A stretch of DNA of 64,000 nucleotides from Parvularculaceae bacterium (lineage in GTDB: Bacteria > Pseudomonadota > Alphaproteobacteria > Caulobacterales > Parvularculaceae): positions 175,187-239,186 of the forward strand of contig JAGRDS010000001.1 of the NCBI GenBank assembly GCA_020446945.1, read 5' to 3'. The notes beneath the pieces were generated by a model. That model did no database searches. It had not been told where the DNA came from and saw only the letters and a list, made by a program, of their open reading frames with translations. A program made the position numbers and the translations under genes. Positions 55,089 to 62,789 of the stretch are shown here, one piece after another; position 1 is the first letter of the stretch, and every line of letters starts with the position of its first letter.

Positions 55089-56374
55089 TGGCGCGCCGGA
55101 TATTCGCAGTTCTCGCCGCGCTTGCGCTGCCGGGCTGCGTCGAGGCGACGATCGCCTGGACGAATTTGAAGCCCGACGGGCCGGTCGCTGCGCCCGCGCT
55201 TTCCTATCAAGGCGTTGAGGACTGGGAGGCGAACGGCGCGCCGCAGGCGCGCGCGCAACTTCAGCGCCATGTCTACGGCTTCATGCCGGACCGCGCATCG
55301 AGCCGCGTCATCGGCAAAATAACGCTGAATGAAGACGCTTTCGGCGGCGCCGGCCTTGTTGAAGAATACCGCATAGGCGCAACGATGACCTATGGCGGAC
55401 GAGAAGTCGAAACGGTCTCTCGCGACGGCGCCGACGGTTTTTTCATGGATGTCGTAAGCCCGAAAGGCGAAGGGCCCTTCCCCGTCATATTGATGGAGAC
55501 GTTTTGTCCGCGCTGGTCGACGATACCCGATCGAGGCGTCGCCGGCGCGCCTGAAAAACCGGAAAAGCGCGGCGGCTTCTCGCTCGGAACCTATATATTC
55601 GGACGCTATATCTGTACGCCGCCGATCGAGGAGATTTTAAGCGCGGGCTATGCGGTCGCGACGATTTTCCCGAGCGAATTCATTCCCGACGAGAAAGAAG
55701 AAGGGTTGCGTGCGCTCGCGCGCCTGACCGAAGGTTACAGCGATAATGAAACGCGCCTCGGCGCGATCGGCGCCTGGGGCTGGGCCTACTCGCGCATGAT
55801 CGACATTCTCGAAACCGATCCGCGCTTCGACAAAAGCGCCATGATCGCATGGGGCCATTCGCGCTACGCCAAGGCGGCGCTCGTCGCCGCCGCATTTGAC
55901 GCGCGCATCGACGGGGTTATCGCGCATCAGTCGGGAACGGGCGGCGCTTCGCTCAACGCCGGCAAGAAAGGCGAAAGCATAAAAGGCATAACGGGTAACT
56001 ATCCGCACTGGTTCGCACGCAGTTATGCGCAAGACGATCTTTCCGGCTTCGACCAGCACATGCTGCTCGCGCTTATTGCGCCGCGTCCGATCCTGCTCGG
56101 CAACGCCCGCCGCGACGTCTGGTCGGACCCGAACGGCGCCTTTCGCGCCGCCCGCGGCGCCGATCCCGTATACGCGCTTTACGGATCGCGCGGCCTTGAT
56201 CAGCCGCGCCTGAAACCCTACGACCCGGCGGCGGATATCGCTTTCTGGATCCGCCCGGGAACGCATGGCGTCGTCAAGGAGGACTGGCCGGCGTTTCTCG
56301 ATTTCCTGAACGCGCATTTTGCGCCGAAAGTCGAAACGAATGGCGGACGGGACATTTCAGCAGGACGCAAATAA
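55085..56374 (+). CDS. CE15-like alpha/beta-hydrolase lipoprotein (glucuronoyl esterase family)
   Basis: 429 residues. A lipoprotein signal with LPGC near residue 18. The hydrolase has [18 protein letters not shown] (Ser nucleophile; matches the GxSRxGK motif of glucuronoyl esterases except Gly to Ala), [15 protein letters not shown], and a C-terminal [17 protein letters not shown] with the likely His. CE15 enzymes cleave esters of glucuronic acids in plant cell-wall or other glycans; this member may act on a periplasmic substrate. It starts at ATGATG overlapping the trmB stop and overlaps ttcA by 35 bp. Confidence 0.78.
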   Translation: MMARRIFAVLAALALPGCVEATIAWTNLKPDGPVAAPALSYQGVEDWEANGAPQARAQLQRHVYGFMPDRASSRVIGKITLNEDAFGGAGLVEEYRIGATMTYGGREVETVSRDGADGFFMDVVSPKGEGPFPVILMETFCPRWSTIPDRGVAGAPEKPEKRGGFSLGTYIFGRYICTPPIEEILSAGYAVATIFPSEFIPDEKEEGLRALARLTEGYSDNETRLGAIGAWGWAYSRMIDILETDPRFDKSAMIAWGHSRYAKAALVAAAFDARIDGVIAHQSGTGGASLNAGKKGESIKGITGNYPHWFARSYAQDDLSGFDQHMLLALIAPRPILLGNARRDVWSDPNGAFRAARGADPVYALYGSRGLDQPRLKPYDPAADIAFWIRPGTHGVVKEDWPAFLDFLNAHFAPKVETNGGRDISAGRK

Positions 56375-57218
56375 TCAGGACGCGACGGATAAGGCGCTGG
56401 CCGCGCTTTACGCCGGCGCTCCGGACAGCGTTTCGTTCCGCAAACTGAGAAAACGCATACTGCGACAGACGCTGGAGGCGATCCGCGCCTATTCGATGAT
56501 CGACGCGAATGCGCCGCGCCCGCGCTGGCTCGTCTGCCTCTCCGGCGGCAAGGATTCCTATTCGCTGCTCGCCGCGCTTGTCGATCTCAAATGGCGCGGC
56601 GCGCTCGACGCCGAGATTCTCGCCTGCAATCTCGACCAGGGCCAGCCCGGATTTCCAAAACATGTGCTGCCGGATTTCCTGGCGCGGCTCGGCGTCGCCT
56701 ACCGCATCGAAAACAGGGACACCTATTCGATCGTCACGGAAAAAATTCCGCAGGGCAAAACCTATTGCTCGCTTTGCTCGCGGCTGCGCCGCGGGCATCT
56801 TTACCGCATCGCGCGCGAGGAAGGCTGCGCGGGCGTCGTTCTCGGCCATCACCGGGACGACGCGCTGGAGACGTTTCTTCTCAATCTGTTTCACGGCGGC
56901 GCACTGAGCGCGATGGCGCCCAAACTGCTTAACGACGAAGGCGACCTTCTCGTGCTTCGCCCGCTTATCCATTGCGCCGAGAAAGACCTTGCAAAGTTCG
57001 CCGCCGATATGAAGTTTCCGATCATCCCCTGCGACCTTTGCGGAAGCCAGGACGGCCTGCAGCGTGCAATGATGAAAAAGCTCCTCGACGATTGGGAGGA
57101 AAAGGCGCCGGGGCGCCGCGCAACGATGTGGCGGGCGCTGCAAAACGTCCGACCAGGCCATCTCGCTGACGCGACGCTTAACGATTTTGCGAGTTTTTTC
57201 CCGAAGAACAGCGGCTGA
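56340..57218 (+). CDS. ttcA: tRNA 2-thiocytidine(32) synthetase TtcA
   Basis: About 292 residues. The PP-loop [12 protein letters not shown] binds ATP; the cysteines CSLC (near residue 140) and CDLC (near 230) hold the iron-sulfur cluster or carry sulfur, and [16 protein letters not shown] is typical. It adds sulfur to cytidine 32 in certain tRNAs. The ATG at 56340 is favoured over an in-frame one at 56319 for a standard N-terminus; either overlaps the previous gene. Confidence 0.95.
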   Translation: MADGTFQQDANNQDATDKALAALYAGAPDSVSFRKLRKRILRQTLEAIRAYSMIDANAPRPRWLVCLSGGKDSYSLLAALVDLKWRGALDAEILACNLDQGQPGFPKHVLPDFLARLGVAYRIENRDTYSIVTEKIPQGKTYCSLCSRLRRGHLYRIAREEGCAGVVLGHHRDDALETFLLNLFHGGALSAMAPKLLNDEGDLLVLRPLIHCAEKDLAKFAADMKFPIIPCDLCGSQDGLQRAMMKKLLDDWEEKAPGRRATMWRALQNVRPGHLADATLNDFASFFPKNSG

Positions 57219-57257
57219 CGCTTGCAAGAAACAACCGAACGCGCCCTCAATTCCTCA

Positions 57258-58259
57258 ATGGCTGACGCATACGCATCAAATGATCGGAAAAGTCGCGTTA
57301 AATGCGCGATCGGGATTGTCGTTATAAATTTCAGGACGGCGGGACTGGTGAAAGATTGCCTCACAGCGCTTGGTCCGCAACTTGAAGAGAACGACGCGCG
57401 CGTCGCCATCGTCGATAATTTCTCCAATGACGGATCGGCCGAAGAAATCGCCGACTGGCTGATGCGCGGCGAGGCGTGGAAAACCCGTGTATTTTTGATC
57501 CGCTCTCCGACGAATGAAGGATTTTCGGGCGGCAACAATATCGGCGCGCGGGCCTTTGACGCCAACTATCTGCTGCTTTTGAACTCCGATGCGCTGGTGC
57601 GGCCGGACGCCTTGCGGGCGATGCTCGCCGCTGCCTTGCGTGAGGAAAAAGCAGGTATTATCGCGCCGCGACTTGAAGACCCGGACGGAACGCCGCAAAT
57701 TTCCGCCTTTCGCTTTCATTCGCCATTGTCTGAATTCCTGAGCGCGGCGCAAACCGGGCCGCTCGACAAATTATTCGCGTTCGCCGTCGTCCCGGTTCCG
57801 GTTTCGAACGCGCCGATCGCCTGCGACTGGGCGAGTTTCGCCTGCGTCCTGATCCGCCGCGAAGCGATTAACGAGACAGGGCTGATGGATGACGGCTATT
57901 TCATGTATTTCGAAGACGCCGATTACTGCCGCGCGCTGAAGAAATCCGGATGGCGGGTCGTTTACGATCCGTCGGCGCGCGTCGTTCATCTGCGCGGCGG
58001 ATCTTCGCCGGTGAAGGCGTCGATGAAGGCGAAGAAGCGCCCGCCCGCCTATTATTATGCGGCGCGCACGCGCTATTTCCGCAAGGCGTACGGCCCGCTC
58101 GGGCTTTTTACGGCGAATCTGATGTGGTTCGCGGGCCGCGCCGTCGCGCGCCTGCGCGCGCTCTTCGGCAAGCCTGCGCCGCTCCTGTGTGAAAATCAGG
58201 GCTCGGATCAATGGATGAACTGGCGCAATCCCCTCGGCGACAGGAGAGCGCCGGAATGA
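57258..58259 (+). CDS. Glycosyltransferase family 2, paired with a sulfotransferase
   Basis: About 333 residues from ATG 57258 (a TTG at 57222 would add 12). GIVVINFRTAGLVKDCL, AIVDNFSNDGSAEEI, NEGFSGGNNIGARAF, LLLLNSDALVRP and DDGYFMYFEDADYCRALKK identify the rhamnosyltransferase-like group. It overlaps the sulfotransferase start as ATGA, so both probably act on the same glycan or acceptor. Which sugar is used is unknown. Confidence 0.84.
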   Translation: MADAYASNDRKSRVKCAIGIVVINFRTAGLVKDCLTALGPQLEENDARVAIVDNFSNDGSAEEIADWLMRGEAWKTRVFLIRSPTNEGFSGGNNIGARAFDANYLLLLNSDALVRPDALRAMLAAALREEKAGIIAPRLEDPDGTPQISAFRFHSPLSEFLSAAQTGPLDKLFAFAVVPVPVSNAPIACDWASFACVLIRREAINETGLMDDGYFMYFEDADYCRALKKSGWRVVYDPSARVVHLRGGSSPVKASMKAKKRPPAYYYAARTRYFRKAYGPLGLFTANLMWFAGRAVARLRALFGKPAPLLCENQGSDQWMNWRNPLGDRRAPE

Positions 58260-59116
58260 CCCTTCCCGACTTCATTATCATCGGCGCGATGAAATGCGGC
58301 ACCTCGACCCTGCATGCGCAACTCGCCGCGCAACCGCAATTTTTCATGTCGGAACCCAAAGAGCCGAATTTCTTTTCCGACGACGGCGTCTACGCGAGAG
58401 GCGAAGGATGGTATCGCGCGCTTTTCAGCAACGCGCCCGCCGGCGCGATCAAAGGCGAATCCTCTACGCATTATACGAAACTTCCGACCTATCCGAAAAC
58501 GATAGAACGCCTGGCCGCACTGATCCCGAACGCCAAATTCATCTATGTGTTGCGCGATCCGCTCGACCGTCTCGTCTCGCACTATATCCACGAATGGACG
58601 CAAGGGATAATTGCGTGCCCGATCGACGAGGCGATCGACAAACATCCCGAACTTGTCGCTTATTCGCGCTACGCCTATCAGCTTGAACCTTGGGTTCGCC
58701 AATTCGGCGCGGGCCGGATTCTGCCGGTCGTCTTTGAGAACATGACGAACGCGCCGGACGCTGAGCTCGAACGCATTGCCGCGTTTCTCGGCGCTGACGG
58801 CGACGTCGAATGGAAAGGCGATCTTGACGCGCAAAACGTCTCGTCCGAGCGCATCCGGAGATTTCCCGGCTACTCGCTGATTGTTGAAAATCCCGTTGCG
58901 ACTTATTTGCGCCGGACGCTGGTTCCGAAATCGCTGCGTGAGCGCGTTAAATCCGGTTTCCAGATGCGTGAGCGCCCGCGCCTGTCGCAGGCGCGCATCG
59001 ACGAACTGACGGAAATTTTCGACGCGGATTTGCGCGCGCTCGAAACTGTCGCCGGATTGCGCGGCGTCAGCCTTGAGTTTTTTCGCTCCGCGCGCACGCA
59101 AACCGGCGGGAAATAA
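58256..59116 (+). CDS. Sulfotransferase (PAPS-dependent, NDST-like fold)
   Basis: About 286 residues. The 5'-phosphosulfate loop is FIIIGAMKCGTSTLHAQL near the N-terminus, KEPNFFSDDGVY follows, and the 3'-phosphate motif is FIYVLRDPLDRLVSHYIH near residue 105. These are the two PAPS-binding motifs of carbohydrate sulfotransferases. AGGAGAG is seven bases before the ATG at 58256. The target is probably a surface glycan made with the coupled glycosyltransferase. PAPS synthesis genes are not in the window. Confidence 0.87.
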   Translation: MTLPDFIIIGAMKCGTSTLHAQLAAQPQFFMSEPKEPNFFSDDGVYARGEGWYRALFSNAPAGAIKGESSTHYTKLPTYPKTIERLAALIPNAKFIYVLRDPLDRLVSHYIHEWTQGIIACPIDEAIDKHPELVAYSRYAYQLEPWVRQFGAGRILPVVFENMTNAPDAELERIAAFLGADGDVEWKGDLDAQNVSSERIRRFPGYSLIVENPVATYLRRTLVPKSLRERVKSGFQMRERPRLSQARIDELTEIFDADLRALETVAGLRGVSLEFFRSARTQTGGK

Positions 59117-59174
59117 GACCCTCGCCGGCGAACCGGCCGGCGCAAATCCAAACGCCCGGAAAGGCGCAACGGCT

Positions 59175-59675
59175 TCAGGCGTATCGCCGCCCGCCGCCGA
59201 ACATCGCCCCCAAAAGCCCGAACAGGATCGACGGAACAATATAGCCGGCGAGGAAACCGCCGCCGCCATAGGCGAAACCTTCAGGCGTCGCAGGAACGGC
59301 GGGCTTGAAAGCGCTGTAGACGCTTTCGGCAATATCCTTCTTATAGGTCCGCGCGAGAACGAGCGGGCGCGTCCAGATCGAGGCCGCGTTCAACTCCGCC
59401 ATATGCGCAAGCAGCGTCTCGTAGCGGTTGACTATCGTTTCGTAAGTCGAACAAAGCGCCTCCAACAATCCTGACGCCGTCGAACACTCGGCCATCGCCG
59501 CCGCCCGCGAATAATTATATTCGCCGACCTTGGCGTCAAATTCTTCTACTATAGGTTGCAATTCGTCAATTCGCCCGGTCAGGTTCTGCATATACTGATC
59601 CGAGAAAGCGGGCCCTTGAGAGGCCGCGACGGCGAGCGCTGCGCCGGCGATAAGCGCCAAAAGACGTCCGAACAT
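59175..59675 (-). CDS. DUF2937-like secreted or membrane protein
   Basis: 166 residues. A hydrophobic N-terminus (RLLALIAGAALAVAASQ), then GPAFSDQYMQNLTGRIDEL, which closely follows the start of DUF2937 proteins, a helical central part, and a C-terminal glycine-rich helix FLAGYIVPSILFGLLGAMFGGG. So both ends are hydrophobic with a periplasmic centre. Function is not known. It is divergent from rimP, with a 200-bp gap between. Confidence 0.7.
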   Translation of the reverse strand: MFGRLLALIAGAALAVAASQGPAFSDQYMQNLTGRIDELQPIVEEFDAKVGEYNYSRAAAMAECSTASGLLEALCSTYETIVNRYETLLAHMAELNAASIWTRPLVLARTYKKDIAESVYSAFKPAVPATPEGFAYGGGGFLAGYIVPSILFGLLGAMFGGGRRYA

Positions 59676-59792
59676 GAATTCACCCCTTTAAGGCCCGCCC
59701 CCGCAGGCCCTTTGATACCCATACCCGCCGGAAGCTTCGCGCAAGGCGCGAGGAAAATCCAGCCGCCGCGGCCGGGCGCGCTATCGCGGGGC

Positions 59793-59821
59793 GTGACAAA
59801 GCGCTTTTGGAGGCCTATATA
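59793..59821 (+). promoter_or_regulatory. Predicted sigma-70 promoter of the rimP-nusA operon
   Basis: GTGACA (59793-59798) and TATATA (59816-59821) separated by exactly 17 bases, close to TTGACA/TATAAT. Start of RNA would be near 59828. Confidence 0.6.
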
Positions 59822-59831
59822 GCCCTCCAAA
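59806..59831. promoter_or_regulatory. 26-bp palindrome covering the -10 of the rimP operon
   Basis: Arms TTTGGAGG and CCTCCAAA with a centre that is itself palindromic (CTATATAG); 12 of 13 base pairs match. It is centred on the predicted -10, as expected for a repressor or activator dimer site. No regulator gene is adjacent. Confidence 0.6.
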
Positions 59832-59848
59832 CGCTATCGATCTTTTCG

Positions 59849-59876
59849 AAAGCGGGCCCGCCGGGCCCGCTTTTTT
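59849..59876 (+). terminator. Intrinsic terminator/attenuator between promoter and rimP
   Basis: An 11-bp perfect stem AAAGCGGGCCC / GGGCCCGCTTT with a 3-base loop and then a T-run, located about 50 bases after the predicted transcription start and before rimP, with no gene between. Therefore most likely a regulated attenuator rather than the end of a gene. Confidence 0.75.
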
Positions 59877-59892
59877 GTTACCGGACGGCCCC

Positions 59893-60447
59893 TTGTCAGT
59901 TCTTGAAGAGCGCATTGAAAAGCTTGTCGCGCCCGCGATTTCCGCGGCGGGGTTTGAGCTTGTGCGCATTCGCATGACGGGCAAGGAGACGAAAACGCTC
60001 CAGATCATGGCCGAGCGCGAAGATCACACGATGACGGCGGAAGATTGCGCAACGCTTTCGCACGCCCTGTCGCCGATCCTTGAAGATGCCGATCCGATTT
60101 CAGGTTCCTATCGCCTTGAAATATCGTCGCCCGGCATCGACCGTCCGCTAGTGCGCCTGAAGGATTTTCACGACTGGCAGGGATACGAGGCGAAGATCGA
60201 GCTTGATCGAATGATTGAGGGGCGCAAGAAATTCAAAGGCGTTCTCGCCGGCCTCGATGATGAAAATGTCTGCCTCGACATTGAAGGCGAGGAAGAAACC
60301 GCGCTCATACCCTTCGCCTGGATCATCGCCGCGCGGCTCGTCCTCACCGATGAACTCATTCGCGAAAGCCTCAAAGCCGCCAAGGACGCGGCCAGGGAGA
60401 TGAAAGACAATGACCGCCAGCCTGATGTTCACGGAGATCTCACATGA
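59893..60447 (+). CDS. rimP: Ribosome maturation factor RimP
   Basis: About 184 residues. LSVLEERIEKLVAPAISAAG and GFELVRIRM are the standard N-terminus, SGSYRLEISSPGIDRPLVR is the family fingerprint, and a C-terminal SH3-like domain follows. It assists 30S assembly. I place the start at the TTG at 59893 because the family N-terminus begins there; a TTG at 59875 lies in the terminator T-run. It overlaps nusA by 4 bp, the conserved rimP-nusA-ylxR-infB order. Confidence 0.93.
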   Translation: MSVLEERIEKLVAPAISAAGFELVRIRMTGKETKTLQIMAEREDHTMTAEDCATLSHALSPILEDADPISGSYRLEISSPGIDRPLVRLKDFHDWQGYEAKIELDRMIEGRKKFKGVLAGLDDENVCLDIEGEEETALIPFAWIIAARLVLTDELIRESLKAAKDAAREMKDNDRQPDVHGDLT

Positions 60448-62063
60448 ACGCCGTTAGCGCGAACAAACTTGAACTGATCCAGATTGCGGACGCCGTCGCC
60501 CGCGAAAAGTCGATCGACAAGGCGCTCGTCATCGACGCGATGGAGGACGCGCTCGCAAGGGCCGCGCGCTCGCGTTACGGCCATGAAACGCTGGTGAAAG
60601 CCGAAATAAATCCGACGACCGGCGAAACGAGGCTCTGGCGCCTTCTTGAAGTTGTTGAGGAAATCGAGAACGACGCGACGGAGATCAGCCTTAAGGAAGC
60701 GCTTCAGAAAAACCCCGAAGCTGAAATCGGCGCTTTTATTTCCGAGCCCCTGCCGCCGCTAGATTTCGGCCGCGTCGCCGCCATGTCGGCGAAACAGGTG
60801 ATCACGCAGAAAGTGCGCGACGCCGAACGCGATCGCCAGTTCGCCGACTACAAGGATCGTGTCGGCGAAATCGTCAATGGCATCATCAAGCGTGTCGAAT
60901 ACGGCCACGTCATCGTCGATCTCGGCCGCGCCGAAGCGGTCGTGCGCCGCGACCAGCAATTGCCGCGCGAGAATTACCGCAATGGCGACCGCCTGCGCGC
61001 CTATATTATGGATGTGCGCCGCGAAACGCGCGGGCCGCAGATCTTCCTTTCACGCTCGCATCCGCAATTCATGGCCAAATTGTTCGAGCAGGAAGTGCCG
61101 GAAGTCTACGACGGCGTTATCGAGATCAAGGCGGTCGCGCGCGATCCCGGCAGCCGCGCAAAGATTGGCGTCATGTCGAATGACAATTCGATCGATCCGG
61201 TCGGCGCCTGCGTCGGCATGAGAGGGTCTCGCGTTCAGGCTGTCGTCAATGAACTCGGCGGGGAAAAGATCGACATTGTTCCGTGGTCGCCGGACCCGGC
61301 GACTTTCGTCGTCAATGCGCTCGCGCCCGCGGAAGTCGCCAAGGTCGTTCTCGACGAGGATCTCGACCGCATCGAAGTCGTCGTTCCCGACGAGCAATTG
61401 TCGCTCGCGATCGGACGGCGCGGTCAGAATGTCCGCCTCGCCTCGCAGGTGACCGGGTTTGAAATCGACATCATGACGGAAGAAGAGGAATCGACGAAGC
61501 GCCAGGAGGAATTCCGTCAGCGTTCGGAACTCTTCATGGAAGCGCTTGATGTCGATGACATGATGGCCGGCCTTCTCGTTTCGGAAGGCTTCGCCAAGAT
61601 CGAGGAAATCGCCTTTGTCGAGCTTGACGATCTGACCGAAATCGAAGGCATCGACGAGGAGACGGGCGCCGAATTGCAGGCGCGCGCGAAAGACTGGCTC
61701 GACGAGCAGGCGAAAAAGCTGGATGCGCGCCGTAAGGAACTCGGCGTTGAGGACGGCGTTCTGGATATCGAAGGCCTCGATCTGAAAATGATCGTCACGC
61801 TCGGCGAAAACGACATCAAGACCGTCGAGGACGTTGCGGGCTGCGTCACGGATGACCTCACCGGCTGGACTGAGCGCGTCGACGGCGAGAAGAAGCATTA
61901 TGACGGCATCCTCGAAAGCTTCAAAATCAAGGCCGAGGACGCAGAAGGCATCATCATGCGCGCGCGCATCGCGGCGGGCTGGGTGACGCAGGAAGACCTG
62001 GACAAAGCTGCGGCTGAAGCGGCCGCAGCCGAGGAGGAGGCCGCTGGCGAAGCAGCGCAATGA
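60444..62063 (+). CDS. nusA: Transcription termination/antitermination factor NusA
   Basis: 539 residues. N-terminal RNA polymerase-binding domain (1-125), S1 domain (around 135-200: GIIKRVEYGHVIVDLGRAEA), KH1 and KH2 (about 230-345, with GVMSNDNSIDPVGACVGMRG and AIGRRGQNVRLASQ), and two C-terminal helix-hairpin-helix repeats with GLLVSEGFAKIEEIAF and LGENDIKTVEDVAGC. NusA modulates pausing, termination and antitermination; in other bacteria it acts on its own operon leader. Confidence 0.97.
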   Translation: MNAVSANKLELIQIADAVAREKSIDKALVIDAMEDALARAARSRYGHETLVKAEINPTTGETRLWRLLEVVEEIENDATEISLKEALQKNPEAEIGAFISEPLPPLDFGRVAAMSAKQVITQKVRDAERDRQFADYKDRVGEIVNGIIKRVEYGHVIVDLGRAEAVVRRDQQLPRENYRNGDRLRAYIMDVRRETRGPQIFLSRSHPQFMAKLFEQEVPEVYDGVIEIKAVARDPGSRAKIGVMSNDNSIDPVGACVGMRGSRVQAVVNELGGEKIDIVPWSPDPATFVVNALAPAEVAKVVLDEDLDRIEVVVPDEQLSLAIGRRGQNVRLASQVTGFEIDIMTEEEESTKRQEEFRQRSELFMEALDVDDMMAGLLVSEGFAKIEEIAFVELDDLTEIEGIDEETGAELQARAKDWLDEQAKKLDARRKELGVEDGVLDIEGLDLKMIVTLGENDIKTVEDVAGCVTDDLTGWTERVDGEKKHYDGILESFKIKAEDAEGIIMRARIAAGWVTQEDLDKAAAEAAAAEEEAAGEAAQ

Positions 62064-62640
62064 GACTGGAGCAGGCCGTAACCGGACCTGCATAGCCGGG
62101 GGCGGCGAACAGCCGCCCGCCGGGCTCATTCGTTTCGCCTTGTCGCCGGACGGCGTCGTAACGCCTGACCTCGCCGAAAAACTCGGCGGGCGCGGCGCCT
62201 GGGTTACGGCAGATCGCGCCAGCCTTGAACGCGCCGTCGCTAAGGGGTTGTTCGCACGCGCTTTCAAATCGAAGGCGCATGCGCCCGAAGACCTCGCCGC
62301 CAATGTCGAAGCGGGACTTGCACGGCGCGCGCTTGACGCGCTCGGCCTGGCGCGCCGGACCGGCGATATCGCGCTCGGCTTCGATCAGGTCCGCGAGGCG
62401 CTCGTCAAAGGCCGGGTGAGCGTATTGCTGACCGCATCGGACGCCGCCGAGGACGGGCGCGGAAAATTGTCGAGGCTCGCCGAAGGCGTTCTTCATCATG
62501 AGGGGTTTACAAGCGCGGCGCTGTCGGCCGCGCTCGGCAGGGACGGCGTGAAGCACGCGGCCCTCAATAAAGGTGCGCCGGCGGAACGTTTCAAGCGCGA
62601 GGCTGCGCGTCTCGACAGATTCAGGCGCGAACGGCCGTAA
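62044..62640 (+). CDS. ylxR: YlxR/DUF448 RNA-binding protein with L7Ae-like domain, CTG start proposed
   Basis: About 198 residues. The YlxR domain shows NRTCIAGG, LIRFALSPDGVVTPDL and LGGRGAWVTA; a C-terminal L7Ae-like domain begins near residue 100 (DALGLARRTGDIALGFDQV). No ATG, GTG or TTG exists in frame before RTCIAGG: the frame is preceded by a TGA near 61984. A CTG at 62044 with GAGGAGGAGG immediately upstream (62031-62040) gives the normal N-terminus and overlaps nusA by 20 bp. A TTG at 62140 would lose half of the first domain. The family binds RNA, and members have been tied to RNase P and ribosome function. Confidence 0.85.
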   Translation: MAKQRNETGAGRNRTCIAGGGEQPPAGLIRFALSPDGVVTPDLAEKLGGRGAWVTADRASLERAVAKGLFARAFKSKAHAPEDLAANVEAGLARRALDALGLARRTGDIALGFDQVREALVKGRVSVLLTASDAAEDGRGKLSRLAEGVLHHEGFTSAALSAALGRDGVKHAALNKGAPAERFKREAARLDRFRRERP

Positions 62641-62724
62641 GGCCGCCGATGAATAAAAATGGTCCGCAATGACGGTGGACCGCGGCGGGATTGGGCGGTA
62701 TGTCCAAGGCCGCTTTCAGGGGGT

Positions 62725-62742
62725 CCGGAAAATTTTTTCCGG
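62725..62742. repeat. Inverted repeat between ylxR and infB
   Basis: CCGGAAAA-TT-TTTTCCGG, 48 bases before the infB start. It can form a short hairpin in the operon mRNA (CCGGAAA stem, ATTT loop). Role unknown. Confidence 0.45.
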
Positions 62743-62789
62743 GCGCCGCACGAAAGTCCGCCGCGATTTGCGGCGGGAACGGAGATTGA

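Noticed and set aside
61050..62303. Long minus-strand frame across nusA and ylxR
   Set aside because: Complement of a well-supported operon; GC-rich codon bias leaves the antisense frames open. The same applies to other long antisense frames, such as 13255-14217.
62641..62660. Tiny frame (7 codons) between ylxR and infB as a leader peptide
   Set aside because: No ribosome site and no regulatory codon run; too short to support.
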